Notes under the pieces: model-generated | What the model was told of the DNA's origin: nothing | What the model saw: only the letters and a program-made list of their open reading frames with translations | Databases searched by the model: none | NCBI GenBank assembly: GCA_937927945.1 | Contig: CALEYW010000013.1 | Location: forward strand, 1 to 64,000 | Source: an uncultured candidate division WPS-2 bacterium | GTDB lineage: Bacteria > Vulcanimicrobiota > Vulcanimicrobiia > Vulcanimicrobiales > Vulcanimicrobiaceae | Direction: 5' to 3' | Length of the DNA stretch: 64,000 nucleotides | In this document: positions 1 to 6,995 of the stretch, one piece after another | Position numbering within the stretch: position 1 is the first letter of the stretch | Layout of the letters: every line of letters begins with the position of its first letter | Position numbers and translations under genes: made by a program

Positions 1-2
1 CC

Positions 3-46
3 GGGGTCATTTTAATCCCGCCGGAGGGGTCAGGATAATCCCGCCG
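3..46. repeat. Two tandem 21-bp repeats resembling an insertion-sequence end
   Basis: Two 21-bp direct repeats lie at 3-23 and 26-46, separated by 2 bp. Both read GGGGTCA, then three variable bases (TTT or GGA), then TAATCCCGCCG, and so match at 18 of 21 positions. Closely spaced multiple terminal repeats are known at the ends of IS21-family elements. The reading frame of the integrase remnant ends exactly against this block, so I infer that an insertion sequence, whose body lies left of the window, interrupted it. No transposase is visible here. Confidence 0.5.
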
Positions 47-507
47 TTGCCAAGCGCGAAATGGTCGTGGATCGACTTCTCGCTGAGCCGGCCTTTTTTG
101 CGATCGCGTCGCGGAGCACTGCGCCGGCGCCGAGTGCCTTACGAATTGCCGCCGCGGAGATACGAGCGAGCGGGATTCCGCCCAATTCCGGAATGAGATA
201 GTCACGAATGATCCCGCCGTAGCGCTCAAGCGTCTTCGGTGCGAGCTCGCCAGCCAATTCGCAATGCCAGCCAGCGTGTGCAGTAGTCGCCGAAGCGCAT
301 CCGCGACGAACGGGGCTGGCGACCCCCTTCTGTTTGGGTTACGAGTGCCGCCAGTGCGCTCTCGGCCTCGCGACGCGTGCCGCCAAACGCGCGGTAGATG
401 CGGTGCTGCCGACCGTCCTCGCCACGCTCCCCAAAGACGCTCAATTCCCACCGCTCGGGACCGCCGCTGTGTCGCCGGCGTTCCCGGCGACGGAGTGAAC
501 CGCGCAT
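47..507 (-). pseudogene. Tyrosine-type phage integrase, N-terminal remnant
   Basis: The minus strand from ATG 507 encodes an integrase N-terminal (arm-binding-like) region containing GPERWELSVFGERGEDGR and FGDYCTRWLA. The frame breaks near 265 and a core-binding segment (LAPKTLERYGGIIRDYLIPE) continues in another frame to about position 50. The catalytic tyrosine-recombinase domain is absent, and the tail runs into the insertion-sequence-like repeats. It is therefore frameshifted and truncated. It lies about 90 bp from the 3' end of tRNA-Glu, the usual site for an element that integrated into a tRNA gene. It is not expected to be active. Confidence 0.75.
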
Positions 508-565
508 CGCGGCCTCCTTCCGGCGTTTGGTGGGCCAAACCGTGGGCCAAAACGCCGGTGCATGC

Positions 566-592
566 AAAAAACCCGCGTCAGACGCGGGTTTT
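566..592 (-). terminator. Intrinsic terminator after tRNA-Glu
   Basis: A perfect inverted repeat (AAAACCCGCG, loop TCAGA, CGCGGGTTTT) lies just past the CCA end of tRNA-Glu. On the minus strand the GC-rich stem is followed by a run of T, the form of a Rho-independent terminator. It probably ends the tRNA transcript. Confidence 0.8.
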
Positions 593-595
593 CAC

Positions 596-671
596 TGGTA
601 GCCCCAACGGGATTCGAACCCGTGTTACCGCCGTGAGAGGGCGGCGTCCTAGGCCTCTAGACGATAGGGCC
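596..671 (-). tRNA. tRNA-Glu (anticodon CTC)
   Basis: The minus strand folds as a complete cloverleaf. The acceptor GGCCCTA pairs with TGGGGCT, including two G-U pairs. The anticodon stem CCGCC/GGCGG holds loop CTCTCAC, giving anticodon CTC. The T loop is TTCGAAT, and the 3' CCA is encoded (596-598). It reads GAG codons. A terminator follows it, and an integrase remnant lies beyond, so it may have served as an attachment site. Confidence 0.95.
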
Positions 672-676
672 GACTG

Positions 677-747
677 CTCCCGGTCAGAGATTCGAACTCC
701 GATAACAGCTTCCAGAGAGCTGCGTCTTACCATTAGACGAACCGGGA
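677..747 (-). tRNA. tRNA-Gln (anticodon CTG)
   Basis: Minus-strand cloverleaf of 71 nt. The acceptor TCCCGGT pairs with ACCGGGA, giving the U1-A72 pair followed by G73 that is typical of tRNA-Gln. The anticodon stem CAGCT/AGCTG encloses CTCTGGA, so the anticodon is CTG. CCA is not encoded. It lies 5 bp upstream of tRNA-Glu and is probably co-transcribed with it. Its first 15 bases overlap the end of the HNH reading frame. Confidence 0.93.
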
Positions 748-1290
748 TTGGCGGTTTCGCCCTGCGTTGCGTCCAGCAAACGTCTCCGTTTGGCTGTGGC
801 AATTCGGGCACAGCATCCGGAGATTCTCCACGCGGTGGTCGTCTCGGATGCCGTTTCGATGATCGATTTGGATGGACAGAGGCTTGCCCCTCCATTTGTC
901 CAGTCCGCACTCGTCACAGACGTTTTTGAGTATACCAGCCTCGATCAAGCGTCTTTTGACGGTGCGCCGGCTCTTGGCCTCAGCGAGCACCCGCTCAACG
1001 GTCCATGCCCTGGCGCGCGGCCGAAGGTCGCCGCGCCGGACGGCCTTGCTCCACGTCGCAGGCTTGAATCCAAAGCGAATGCGACATTCTCGGTAGGAGT
1101 GTCCTTCGTCGTAGTAACGTCGAATAGCAATCCAGTCGTATCTGGGCTCCAGAGACGCGCTCAGGCGCCCGAATCGAATGGCCTTGTACCAAGCTTGCAG
1201 CGTAAACCCGAACTCCCCGATGCATGCGTCCCGATCATGCCCCGAGTCATAAAACCGCTGCACCTCACCCCAATCGTAGCGCTTCCTCAC
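733..1290 (-). CDS. HNH endonuclease with duplicated N-terminal DNA-binding motif
   Basis: A 185-residue protein. The C-terminal third carries an HNH nuclease zinc finger: CDECG, then IQIDHRNGIRDDHRVENLR, then MLCPNCHSQ. The two CxxC pairs bind zinc and DH supplies the catalytic His. The N-terminal 85 residues hold two copies of a roughly 40-residue unit (YDW...YD.GH....C...FGF...W.KA...G.L), which looks like a duplicated helix-turn-helix. It may be a free-standing homing-type nuclease or a remnant of the mobile element at this tRNA site. Its 3' end overlaps tRNA-Gln by 15 bp, so one transcript may carry both. The cellular role is unknown. Confidence 0.8.
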   Translation of the reverse strand: MRKRYDWGEVQRFYDSGHDRDACIGEFGFTLQAWYKAIRFGRLSASLEPRYDWIAIRRYYDEGHSYRECRIRFGFKPATWSKAVRRGDLRPRARAWTVERVLAEAKSRRTVKRRLIEAGILKNVCDECGLDKWRGKPLSIQIDHRNGIRDDHRVENLRMLCPNCHSQTETFAGRNAGRNRQSRFV

Positions 1291-1437
1291 TCGCCAAGCG
1301 TACGAGCAAGGGGTGCCACCTGTCCGGCACTCTCGGGACCGGAGGCGGCAGGCTTCGGAGCAATACCGTACGATACATCAGGTCCGTCCGTCGGCGCCCA
1401 GGCGCAGGCGGCAAATCCGCTCGCTCCAGGAGATACC

Positions 1438-2508
1438 GTGCAGGCAGTCGTCCTCGTCGGTGGGGAGGGCACCCGGCTTCGGCCGCTGACCCTCGAGACC
1501 CCGAAACCCATGGTCCCGGTCATGAACATGCCCTTCCTCGAGCGGACGCTGCGGCGCCTCAAGGAAGCCGGAATCAACGACGTCATCCTGCCGGCGGGCT
1601 ATCTCCCCGAGGCGATCACCTCGTACTTCGGCGACGGCTCGCGGCTCGGACTGCGCCTCCGCTACGTCATCGAAGAGGTGCCGCTCGGCACGGCCGGGGC
1701 GCTCAAGAACGTGGAGCAGTACATCGACGGCCCGTTCTTCGTCCTCAACGGCGACGTCCTGACCTCACTCGACCTGCGCGCCATGCTCGCCTACCACCAG
1801 CGCAAGAGCGGCCTGGCGACGATTCACTTGATCCCAGTCGAGGATCCCAGCCCCTTCGGCTGCGTCGTCCACGACCCGGCCGGTCGGGTCCAAGCCTTCG
1901 TCGAGAAGCCGAAGCGCGAAGAGGCGCCGACCAACGAGATCAACGCCGGGACGTACCTTCTCGAGCGTGAGGTGCTCGACTACATCCCCGCGGGCCGCCC
2001 GGTCTCGATCGAGCGCGAGACCTTCCCACAGCTCATCGCGTCAGGGCGGCCCCTGTACGCGTACACGACCGCCGACTACTGGATCGACTTGGGCCGCCCG
2101 GAGGCCTACCTCGACGCCCACCGCCACATCTTCGACGGCACGATGCCCCTCGGCAGCATGCCGGGTATCGACGGGCCAGGGCGAGAGAGTGTCCCTCCGT
2201 CGGCGCTGCGCCCGCCGGTCTTCATCGGCAATGGCTGCACGGTGGCGCCGGACGCCGTCGTCGGCCCGTACACCGTGCTCGGCGACGGATGTGACATCGG
2301 CCCCGAAGCGATTGTCGCGGACTCACTTCTCTGGGACGATGTCGTCGTCGAAGCAGGCGCAGCGCTCGCCTGGTCGATCGTCGCCAGCCGCGCCCGCATC
2401 GGGGCCGGCGCGCAGATCGCGCACGGCTCGGTCATCGGCCACGACGCCGTGATCCCGCCCGGGGCACACGTCGAAGAAAACGCGAGAATCGCCGCTATCG
2501 GACATTAA
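1438..2508 (+). CDS. NDP-sugar pyrophosphorylase, mannose-1-phosphate guanylyltransferase type
   Basis: A 356-residue nucleotidyltransferase that makes an activated sugar from NTP and sugar 1-phosphate. The N-terminal signature VVLVGGEGTRLRPLTLETPK binds the nucleotide. FFVLNGDVLTS is the metal-binding stretch, FVEKPK follows, and the C-terminal 110 residues are a left-handed beta-helix of hexapeptide repeats (IGNGCTVAPDAVVGPYTVLG and on). GTG 1438 is chosen because AGGAG lies 5 nt upstream; the open frame extends much further upstream without family similarity. Mannose 1-phosphate and GTP are likely substrates, since a GT4 transferase follows 160 bp downstream. Glucose with UTP or dTTP remains possible. 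Confidence 0.85.
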   Translation: MQAVVLVGGEGTRLRPLTLETPKPMVPVMNMPFLERTLRRLKEAGINDVILPAGYLPEAITSYFGDGSRLGLRLRYVIEEVPLGTAGALKNVEQYIDGPFFVLNGDVLTSLDLRAMLAYHQRKSGLATIHLIPVEDPSPFGCVVHDPAGRVQAFVEKPKREEAPTNEINAGTYLLEREVLDYIPAGRPVSIERETFPQLIASGRPLYAYTTADYWIDLGRPEAYLDAHRHIFDGTMPLGSMPGIDGPGRESVPPSALRPPVFIGNGCTVAPDAVVGPYTVLGDGCDIGPEAIVADSLLWDDVVVEAGAALAWSIVASRARIGAGAQIAHGSVIGHDAVIPPGAHVEENARIAAIGH

Positions 2509-2670
2509 CCGGCGTCACCGTCCACCGGCCTCGGTTTATGGCCCCTCGTTCCGAGGGTACGAAACGAATGGGACAAGCGACCGTGTCCTGGGAGTACGGC
2601 TACTTCGCGAACGCGCCAAGGTACCGTCTCGCCGGCGCCAGTTTTGGCCGCCGGATCCTTCAAGGGGACG

Positions 2671-3855
2671 ATGTTGACCATCCAAGCGCCGCGCATGCTG
2701 TTTCTGGGTTCCTTCCCGCCACGGGAGTGCGGGATCGCCACGTTCATGAAGGACGTGGTCGACTGCGTCGATGAGGCATTCGGAGCGCGCAGCGCCGTGA
2801 TCGCGATCGACGAACCGGGCGGCGAGGGCCGTTCGTACCCGAACCGAGTGGTTGCTCGGCTGGTTCAGCAAGACTTCGATTCGTACCGGCGGATCGCCGA
2901 CTTCATCAACACCTCTCCGTGCGACGTCCTGAACATCCAGCATGAGTACGGTTTGTTCGGCGGCTCCGAGGGCGAGTGGGTCGTCGACCTCATCGCCGGC
3001 GTGCGCAAGCCCGTCGTCACGTCGCTGCACACCGTCCTGCCCGATCCCTCGCCCGAGCATCTGCGCGTCGCGCGCGCGCTGTGCGCCACATCGACGGCGG
3101 TCGTCGTCCTCTCGGAGACCGGACGCGAATTGCTGATCGAGCGGTACGGCGTCGATCCCGCCAAGATCTCGGTGATCCATCACGGGGTCCCGGACGTGCC
3201 GTTCCGCGAAAGCGCACCGCTCAAGCGCGCCCTCGGTCTCGACGCGCGCATGACGATCTCCACCTTCGGCCTGATCAATCGCGGCAAGGGACTCGAGTAC
3301 GCGATCGATGCGATGGCCGCGGTCGTCGCGTCGCATCCCGAGGCGCTCTACCTGGTTTTGGGCCAGACGCATCCGGTCATTCGTCGCCACGAAGGCGAGT
3401 CGTACCGCGACGAGCTCAAAGCGAAGATCGCCGAAAACGGGCTCGCCGACAACGTCAAGCTGGTCGACAAGTATCTCGACTTCGATGAGTTGCTCGGCTA
3501 TCTCGGCGCGACCGACATCTACCTCACGCCGTATTTGAATCCGACCCAAGTGGTCAGCGGCACGCTGGCGTACGCGATCGGCCTCGGCAAAGCCGTCGTG
3601 TCGACCCCGTATCTCTACGCGCAAGAATTGCTCGCACACGGACGCGGCTTCCTCACGCCGTTCCGCGACGCGTCGGCGATCGCGACGACGCTCGTCGCGC
3701 TGCTCGACGATCCCGCGCTGCGCGAGAGCACGGAGCGCCGCGCGTACCGCTTCGGACGCCGCATGACCTGGCCGAACGTCGCCCAAGCCTACGGCGCGCT
3801 GTTCGCCGACCTGCAGCCGCTCTCGCGACGCACGGCGCTGGCTACCTCAGCGTGA
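2671..3855 (+). CDS. Family 4 glycosyltransferase
   Basis: A 394-residue GT-B fold transferase. The N-terminal half begins LFLGSFPPRECGIATFMKDV. The acceptor-to-donor hinge is SVIHHGVPDVPF. The C-terminal donor domain has FGLINRGKGLEYAIDA and the nucleotide-sugar region LAYAIGLGKAVVSTPYLYAQ, with a Glu-rich GT4 end (AQELLAHGRGFL). ATG 2671 has AAGGGG 3 nt upstream. It follows an NDP-sugar pyrophosphorylase and overlaps the next gene, so it probably transfers that sugar, likely mannose, onto a cytoplasmic acceptor that cannot be identified from sequence. Confidence 0.85.
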   Translation: MLTIQAPRMLFLGSFPPRECGIATFMKDVVDCVDEAFGARSAVIAIDEPGGEGRSYPNRVVARLVQQDFDSYRRIADFINTSPCDVLNIQHEYGLFGGSEGEWVVDLIAGVRKPVVTSLHTVLPDPSPEHLRVARALCATSTAVVVLSETGRELLIERYGVDPAKISVIHHGVPDVPFRESAPLKRALGLDARMTISTFGLINRGKGLEYAIDAMAAVVASHPEALYLVLGQTHPVIRRHEGESYRDELKAKIAENGLADNVKLVDKYLDFDELLGYLGATDIYLTPYLNPTQVVSGTLAYAIGLGKAVVSTPYLYAQELLAHGRGFLTPFRDASAIATTLVALLDDPALRESTERRAYRFGRRMTWPNVAQAYGALFADLQPLSRRTALATSA

Positions 3856-4961
3856 TGTCGGGAACGGGCCGGTTGACGATGCAAACGTACCGGTTTCCGG
3901 CGCTCGACCACCTCCTCGCGATGACGGACGACGTCGGCATCTTGCAGCACGCCACCCTCGACGTGCCGAATCGGTCGTGCGGCTACTGCACCGACGACGT
4001 CGGGCGCGCCCTGATCGTCGCCTGCGAGGCGGCGTCGCGTTTCCCCAAGGACCGCGACATCGCGCGGCTCGTCTCCACCTACCTCGCGTATCTGCACGAC
4101 GCGCAGCTGCCCAACGGCTGGTTCCACAACTTCATGGGCTACGACCGCCGGTGGCAAGATCAAGGCGGAACGCCGGATGCGGTCGGTCGCGCGATCTGGG
4201 GACTCGGCTACGCGGAACGTTTCGCGCCGCGCGAATCGTGGCGTGCGTTGGCGGGCGAATTGCGCCGTCGTGCGCTCGCCGACATCGCCGGAATGGAGTA
4301 CGTGCGTTCACGCGCGTATGCGGCGCTGGGCTTGGTGCAGTCGTTGGCGACGCGTCCCGACGACGAGTTCACCGTGCGCGCGGTCCTCGACGATGCGGCG
4401 CGTGCGATCGCCGACGAGTACGATGCGCATCGCGCTCCCGACTGGGAGTGGTGCGAAGACCTCATGACCTACGACAACGCGCGCATGCCGGAAGCGCTGT
4501 TGCGTGCGGGCGACGCGCTCGGTGACGAACGCTACATCAGCGCCGGCCTCGCGATGCTCGACTTTTACGTCGAAGCCGTGATCGAAGGCCCTTCGACCAG
4601 TTCGGGGCAGGCTCTCTTCCAGCCGGTCGGCAGCGAAGGATGGTATCCCCGCGGCGGGAAGAAGGCGCGCTTCGGTCAGCAGCCGCTCGAAGCGGCGGCG
4701 CTCGTCGATGCCGCGCTCGTCGCGCACGACCTCACCGGCAACGCGGAGTGGCGTGACGTCGCCGAGATCGCGCACGCCTGGTACGGCGGCGCGAACGTGC
4801 TCGGGATCCCGCTCGCGGTCGAGGGCGGATGCCGCGACGGTCTCGACGCGGGGTCCTGCAATCCCAATCAAGGCGCCGAGTCGACGCTCTCCTATCTCAT
4901 GAGCGCGATCGCGCTGGCGAACCGCTCGACTGCGTCGCTGTCGCTGCGCGTCGCGAAATAA
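3855..4961 (+). CDS. Putative (alpha/alpha)6-barrel carbohydrate-active protein
   Basis: A 368-residue protein rich in regularly spaced helices, with CGYCTDDVGRAL, GWFHNFMGYDRRW, DWEWCEDLMTYDNARMPEAL and GYAER-type motifs, as seen in (alpha/alpha)6-barrel glycoside hydrolases and epimerases found beside GT4 enzymes. It starts at ATG 3855, sharing a base with the preceding stop (TGATG), so it is translationally coupled to the transferase. I infer a job in trimming or assembling the same glycan. A PSTSSGQAL-coding repeat (4586-4615) is inserted in frame. The last 65 bp overlap the opposite-strand oxidoreductase. The reaction is not known. Confidence 0.65.
   Translation: MSGTGRLTMQTYRFPALDHLLAMTDDVGILQHATLDVPNRSCGYCTDDVGRALIVACEAASRFPKDRDIARLVSTYLAYLHDAQLPNGWFHNFMGYDRRWQDQGGTPDAVGRAIWGLGYAERFAPRESWRALAGELRRRALADIAGMEYVRSRAYAALGLVQSLATRPDDEFTVRAVLDDAARAIADEYDAHRAPDWEWCEDLMTYDNARMPEALLRAGDALGDERYISAGLAMLDFYVEAVIEGPSTSSGQALFQPVGSEGWYPRGGKKARFGQQPLEAAALVDAALVAHDLTGNAEWRDVAEIAHAWYGGANVLGIPLAVEGGCRDGLDAGSCNPNQGAESTLSYLMSAIALANRSTASLSLRVAK
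4586..4615. repeat. In-frame REP-like insert encoding PSTSSGQAL
   Basis: The stretch around GGCCCTTCGACCAGTTCGGG resembles a short dispersed repeat (CTTCGAC..G.TC.GGGCAGG) that I have seen inserted in genes of many environmental bacteria, where it yields PSTSSGQA or PFDKLRAG peptides depending on frame. Here it adds roughly ten residues to the barrel protein without breaking the frame. I see only this copy in the window. Confidence 0.5.
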
Positions 4962-6897
4962 GCGCGCTCGTCGCGCGATGCGCGAGGGCCATGATCGTCA
5001 GCATCGGGTTCACGCCTGATGCGCTCGGGAACGCGGACGCATCGGTGACGAGCAGCCCCGCGACGCCGTAGACCCCTCCATCCGGGTCGACGGCGCCGTC
5101 GACGGGGCTCGCGGCCATGCGCGCCGTTCCCATCTGGTGTGCGGAGAACAACGAGACAGCAACTCGCGCTTCGGCGCGTCGCATGAGCTCGGCGGCGAAG
5201 GCGTCGAGGCCGGCGGGCGTCGCATCGACCGCATCGAGTCCCAGTCCGTCGCGATACAACGTCAGCACGCGACGCGCTCCGGCCGCGAAGGCGATGCGGG
5301 CCGCGCCGGCCAGTGCGGTCGCGAGGTGCCGCGCGTCGTACGGATCGATCGCGTAGCGCACGTCGGCGCGGTCGTCCGTACCGACGCTTCCTTCGCCGCG
5401 GTCGCGCGTGAGCGCGATCAATACCGCGCGATTGCGGATGGTGGCGATGTCCGCTGCGTGTTCGGCCGCTCCGCGCCACGGCAGGCCCGTCGCCAAGATC
5501 CCCGGATGCGACGGCGCGGCTTCGATCGCTGCACCGAAGCCATCCGCAAGGTCGGAAAACTCATCGCAGAGCGCGCTCTGCATGGGGCCGTGCCAAGTTT
5601 CGATCGGGTGGTCGAACTCCACCGAGAGCGCCTGCACCGGATGCAGGTGGAGATGACGGCCGAGATGCGGCGAGCGAACACCGCTGCGCGTCAGCACGCC
5701 CGGCGTGCGCAGCGAGCCGGCGGCGACCACGACCAGCGGCGCGTCGACGGTGAGCAGTGCACCGCCGGCCGTCGTGGCCTCGACCCCCCTCACCGCACCG
5801 TCTGCGATGCGCACGCGATCGACGCGCACGCCCGCGAACACTGCGGCTCCCGCCTCGACGGCGTCGCGCAGGTAGGTGTTGGCGGTTGAACCTTTGTAGC
5901 CGTACGCGCAGCCGAACCCGCAGTAGCCGCAGCCGTCGCCGCTGCACGTCGCGTTGCGCGGGATCGGGCGCATGCTCCAGCCGAGCTTCGCGCAGCCGTC
6001 GACGATCACGGCATTGTTGCGGTTGTGCGTCGTCGCGACGGTCACGCCGAGCCGCGACTCGACGGCATCGTACGCGTCGGCGAGTTCGGCCGCGAACGAC
6101 GGGCGGCCGAGCGTCTCGCCCCACTCCGCGGCGAGCGCGGCGGGCAGGCGCAGCGACGTCGACCAGTTCACGCTGGTGCCGCCGCCGATGCAGGCACCGG
6201 CCAGAATCGAGACGCCCAGGTCGACGGTCGAGCACAGGCCGGCTTCGAGGTAGAGCGCGCCCATCGATTCGGCCTCACGCTGACGGGCGGCGACGTCTTC
6301 GATCGGCGGTCCGGCCTCCAGTACGACGACCCGCAGGCCCGCTTCGGCGAGGAGTGCGGCGGCCACGCCGCCCCCGGCGCCGGAACCGACGACCACCGCG
6401 TCGGCCGACAAGCGCCCCTCCGCGGGCGGCGTGCTCAGCGGAAAGGGCGGCAGGCGGTTCGCCACGTCCGTGCGGGGACCGGGGTAGCCCAGCCCGTCCC
6501 AGACGGCGCTGCGGCCCGAGCCGTCGTCGGCACCGTACGCGCCGAACAGCGCGAGCCGCGTGAAGGCATCGAACGCGGGGCGCAGCGGGCCGATCTCTCC
6601 GAGCTTGCAGAGAACGCGCTCGCGCGCGTCCCGGTCGAGTTCGGCGAAGCCGCGGGGGCGGCCGGCCAGCAGCAGCCCGGCAACCGGACTGCTCAGCAGT
6701 GAGAGCACTCCCGCCAGGCGACCGCGTTTGTGCGCCGGCAAGGCGCCGAGCGAGGCACCGGCAACGGCCGTCGCGACAGCCCGATCGGCGTGCGGCGGGA
6801 TCACCGTGTCGACGATCGCGGCGAGCGTTTTTTCCTGCGCGGGCTTCAACACGACCGAGCCTTCGGCGGCGTGTGCGAAGCGGACCCCCGGGTTCAC
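4897..6897 (-). CDS. GMC-type FAD-dependent oxidoreductase (long-chain alcohol oxidase-like)
   Basis: A 666-residue flavoprotein. About 150 helical N-terminal residues (AQEKTLAAIVDTVIPP) resemble those of long-chain alcohol oxidases and gluconate dehydrogenase small subunits. The FAD-binding Rossmann motif VVVGSGAGGGVAAALLAEAG follows, then the GGGTSVNWS region, a Cys cluster (CSGDGCGYCGFGCAYG), and the GMC C-terminal substrate region HQMGTARM with SGVNPMLTIMALA. It probably oxidises an alcohol or sterol-like substrate. It starts at GTG 6897, divergent from pcrA, and converges with the barrel gene with a 65-bp overlap. The unusual Cys cluster could bind an iron-sulfur centre. The substrate is unknown. 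Confidence 0.85.
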   Translation of the reverse strand: MNPGVRFAHAAEGSVVLKPAQEKTLAAIVDTVIPPHADRAVATAVAGASLGALPAHKRGRLAGVLSLLSSPVAGLLLAGRPRGFAELDRDARERVLCKLGEIGPLRPAFDAFTRLALFGAYGADDGSGRSAVWDGLGYPGPRTDVANRLPPFPLSTPPAEGRLSADAVVVGSGAGGGVAAALLAEAGLRVVVLEAGPPIEDVAARQREAESMGALYLEAGLCSTVDLGVSILAGACIGGGTSVNWSTSLRLPAALAAEWGETLGRPSFAAELADAYDAVESRLGVTVATTHNRNNAVIVDGCAKLGWSMRPIPRNATCSGDGCGYCGFGCAYGYKGSTANTYLRDAVEAGAAVFAGVRVDRVRIADGAVRGVEATTAGGALLTVDAPLVVVAAGSLRTPGVLTRSGVRSPHLGRHLHLHPVQALSVEFDHPIETWHGPMQSALCDEFSDLADGFGAAIEAAPSHPGILATGLPWRGAAEHAADIATIRNRAVLIALTRDRGEGSVGTDDRADVRYAIDPYDARHLATALAGAARIAFAAGARRVLTLYRDGLGLDAVDATPAGLDAFAAELMRRAEARVAVSLFSAHQMGTARMAASPVDGAVDPDGGVYGVAGLLVTDASAFPSASGVNPMLTIMALAHRATSALISRRAATATQSSGSPARSRS

Positions 6898-6995
6898 ACT
6901 GTCCGCTAGATCAAGGTTTTTCCGTAACGGAGGGACATTCGAACGGCCTCCGCGTAGGTGCCGGGTCGGGGTCGAACGCTCCCCGCTAGGCGAAA

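Noticed and set aside
748..1437. Upstream extension of the nucleotidyltransferase frame at 1438
   Set aside because: The extension crosses the opposite-strand HNH gene and shows no family similarity; the GTG at 1438 has a good ribosome binding site.
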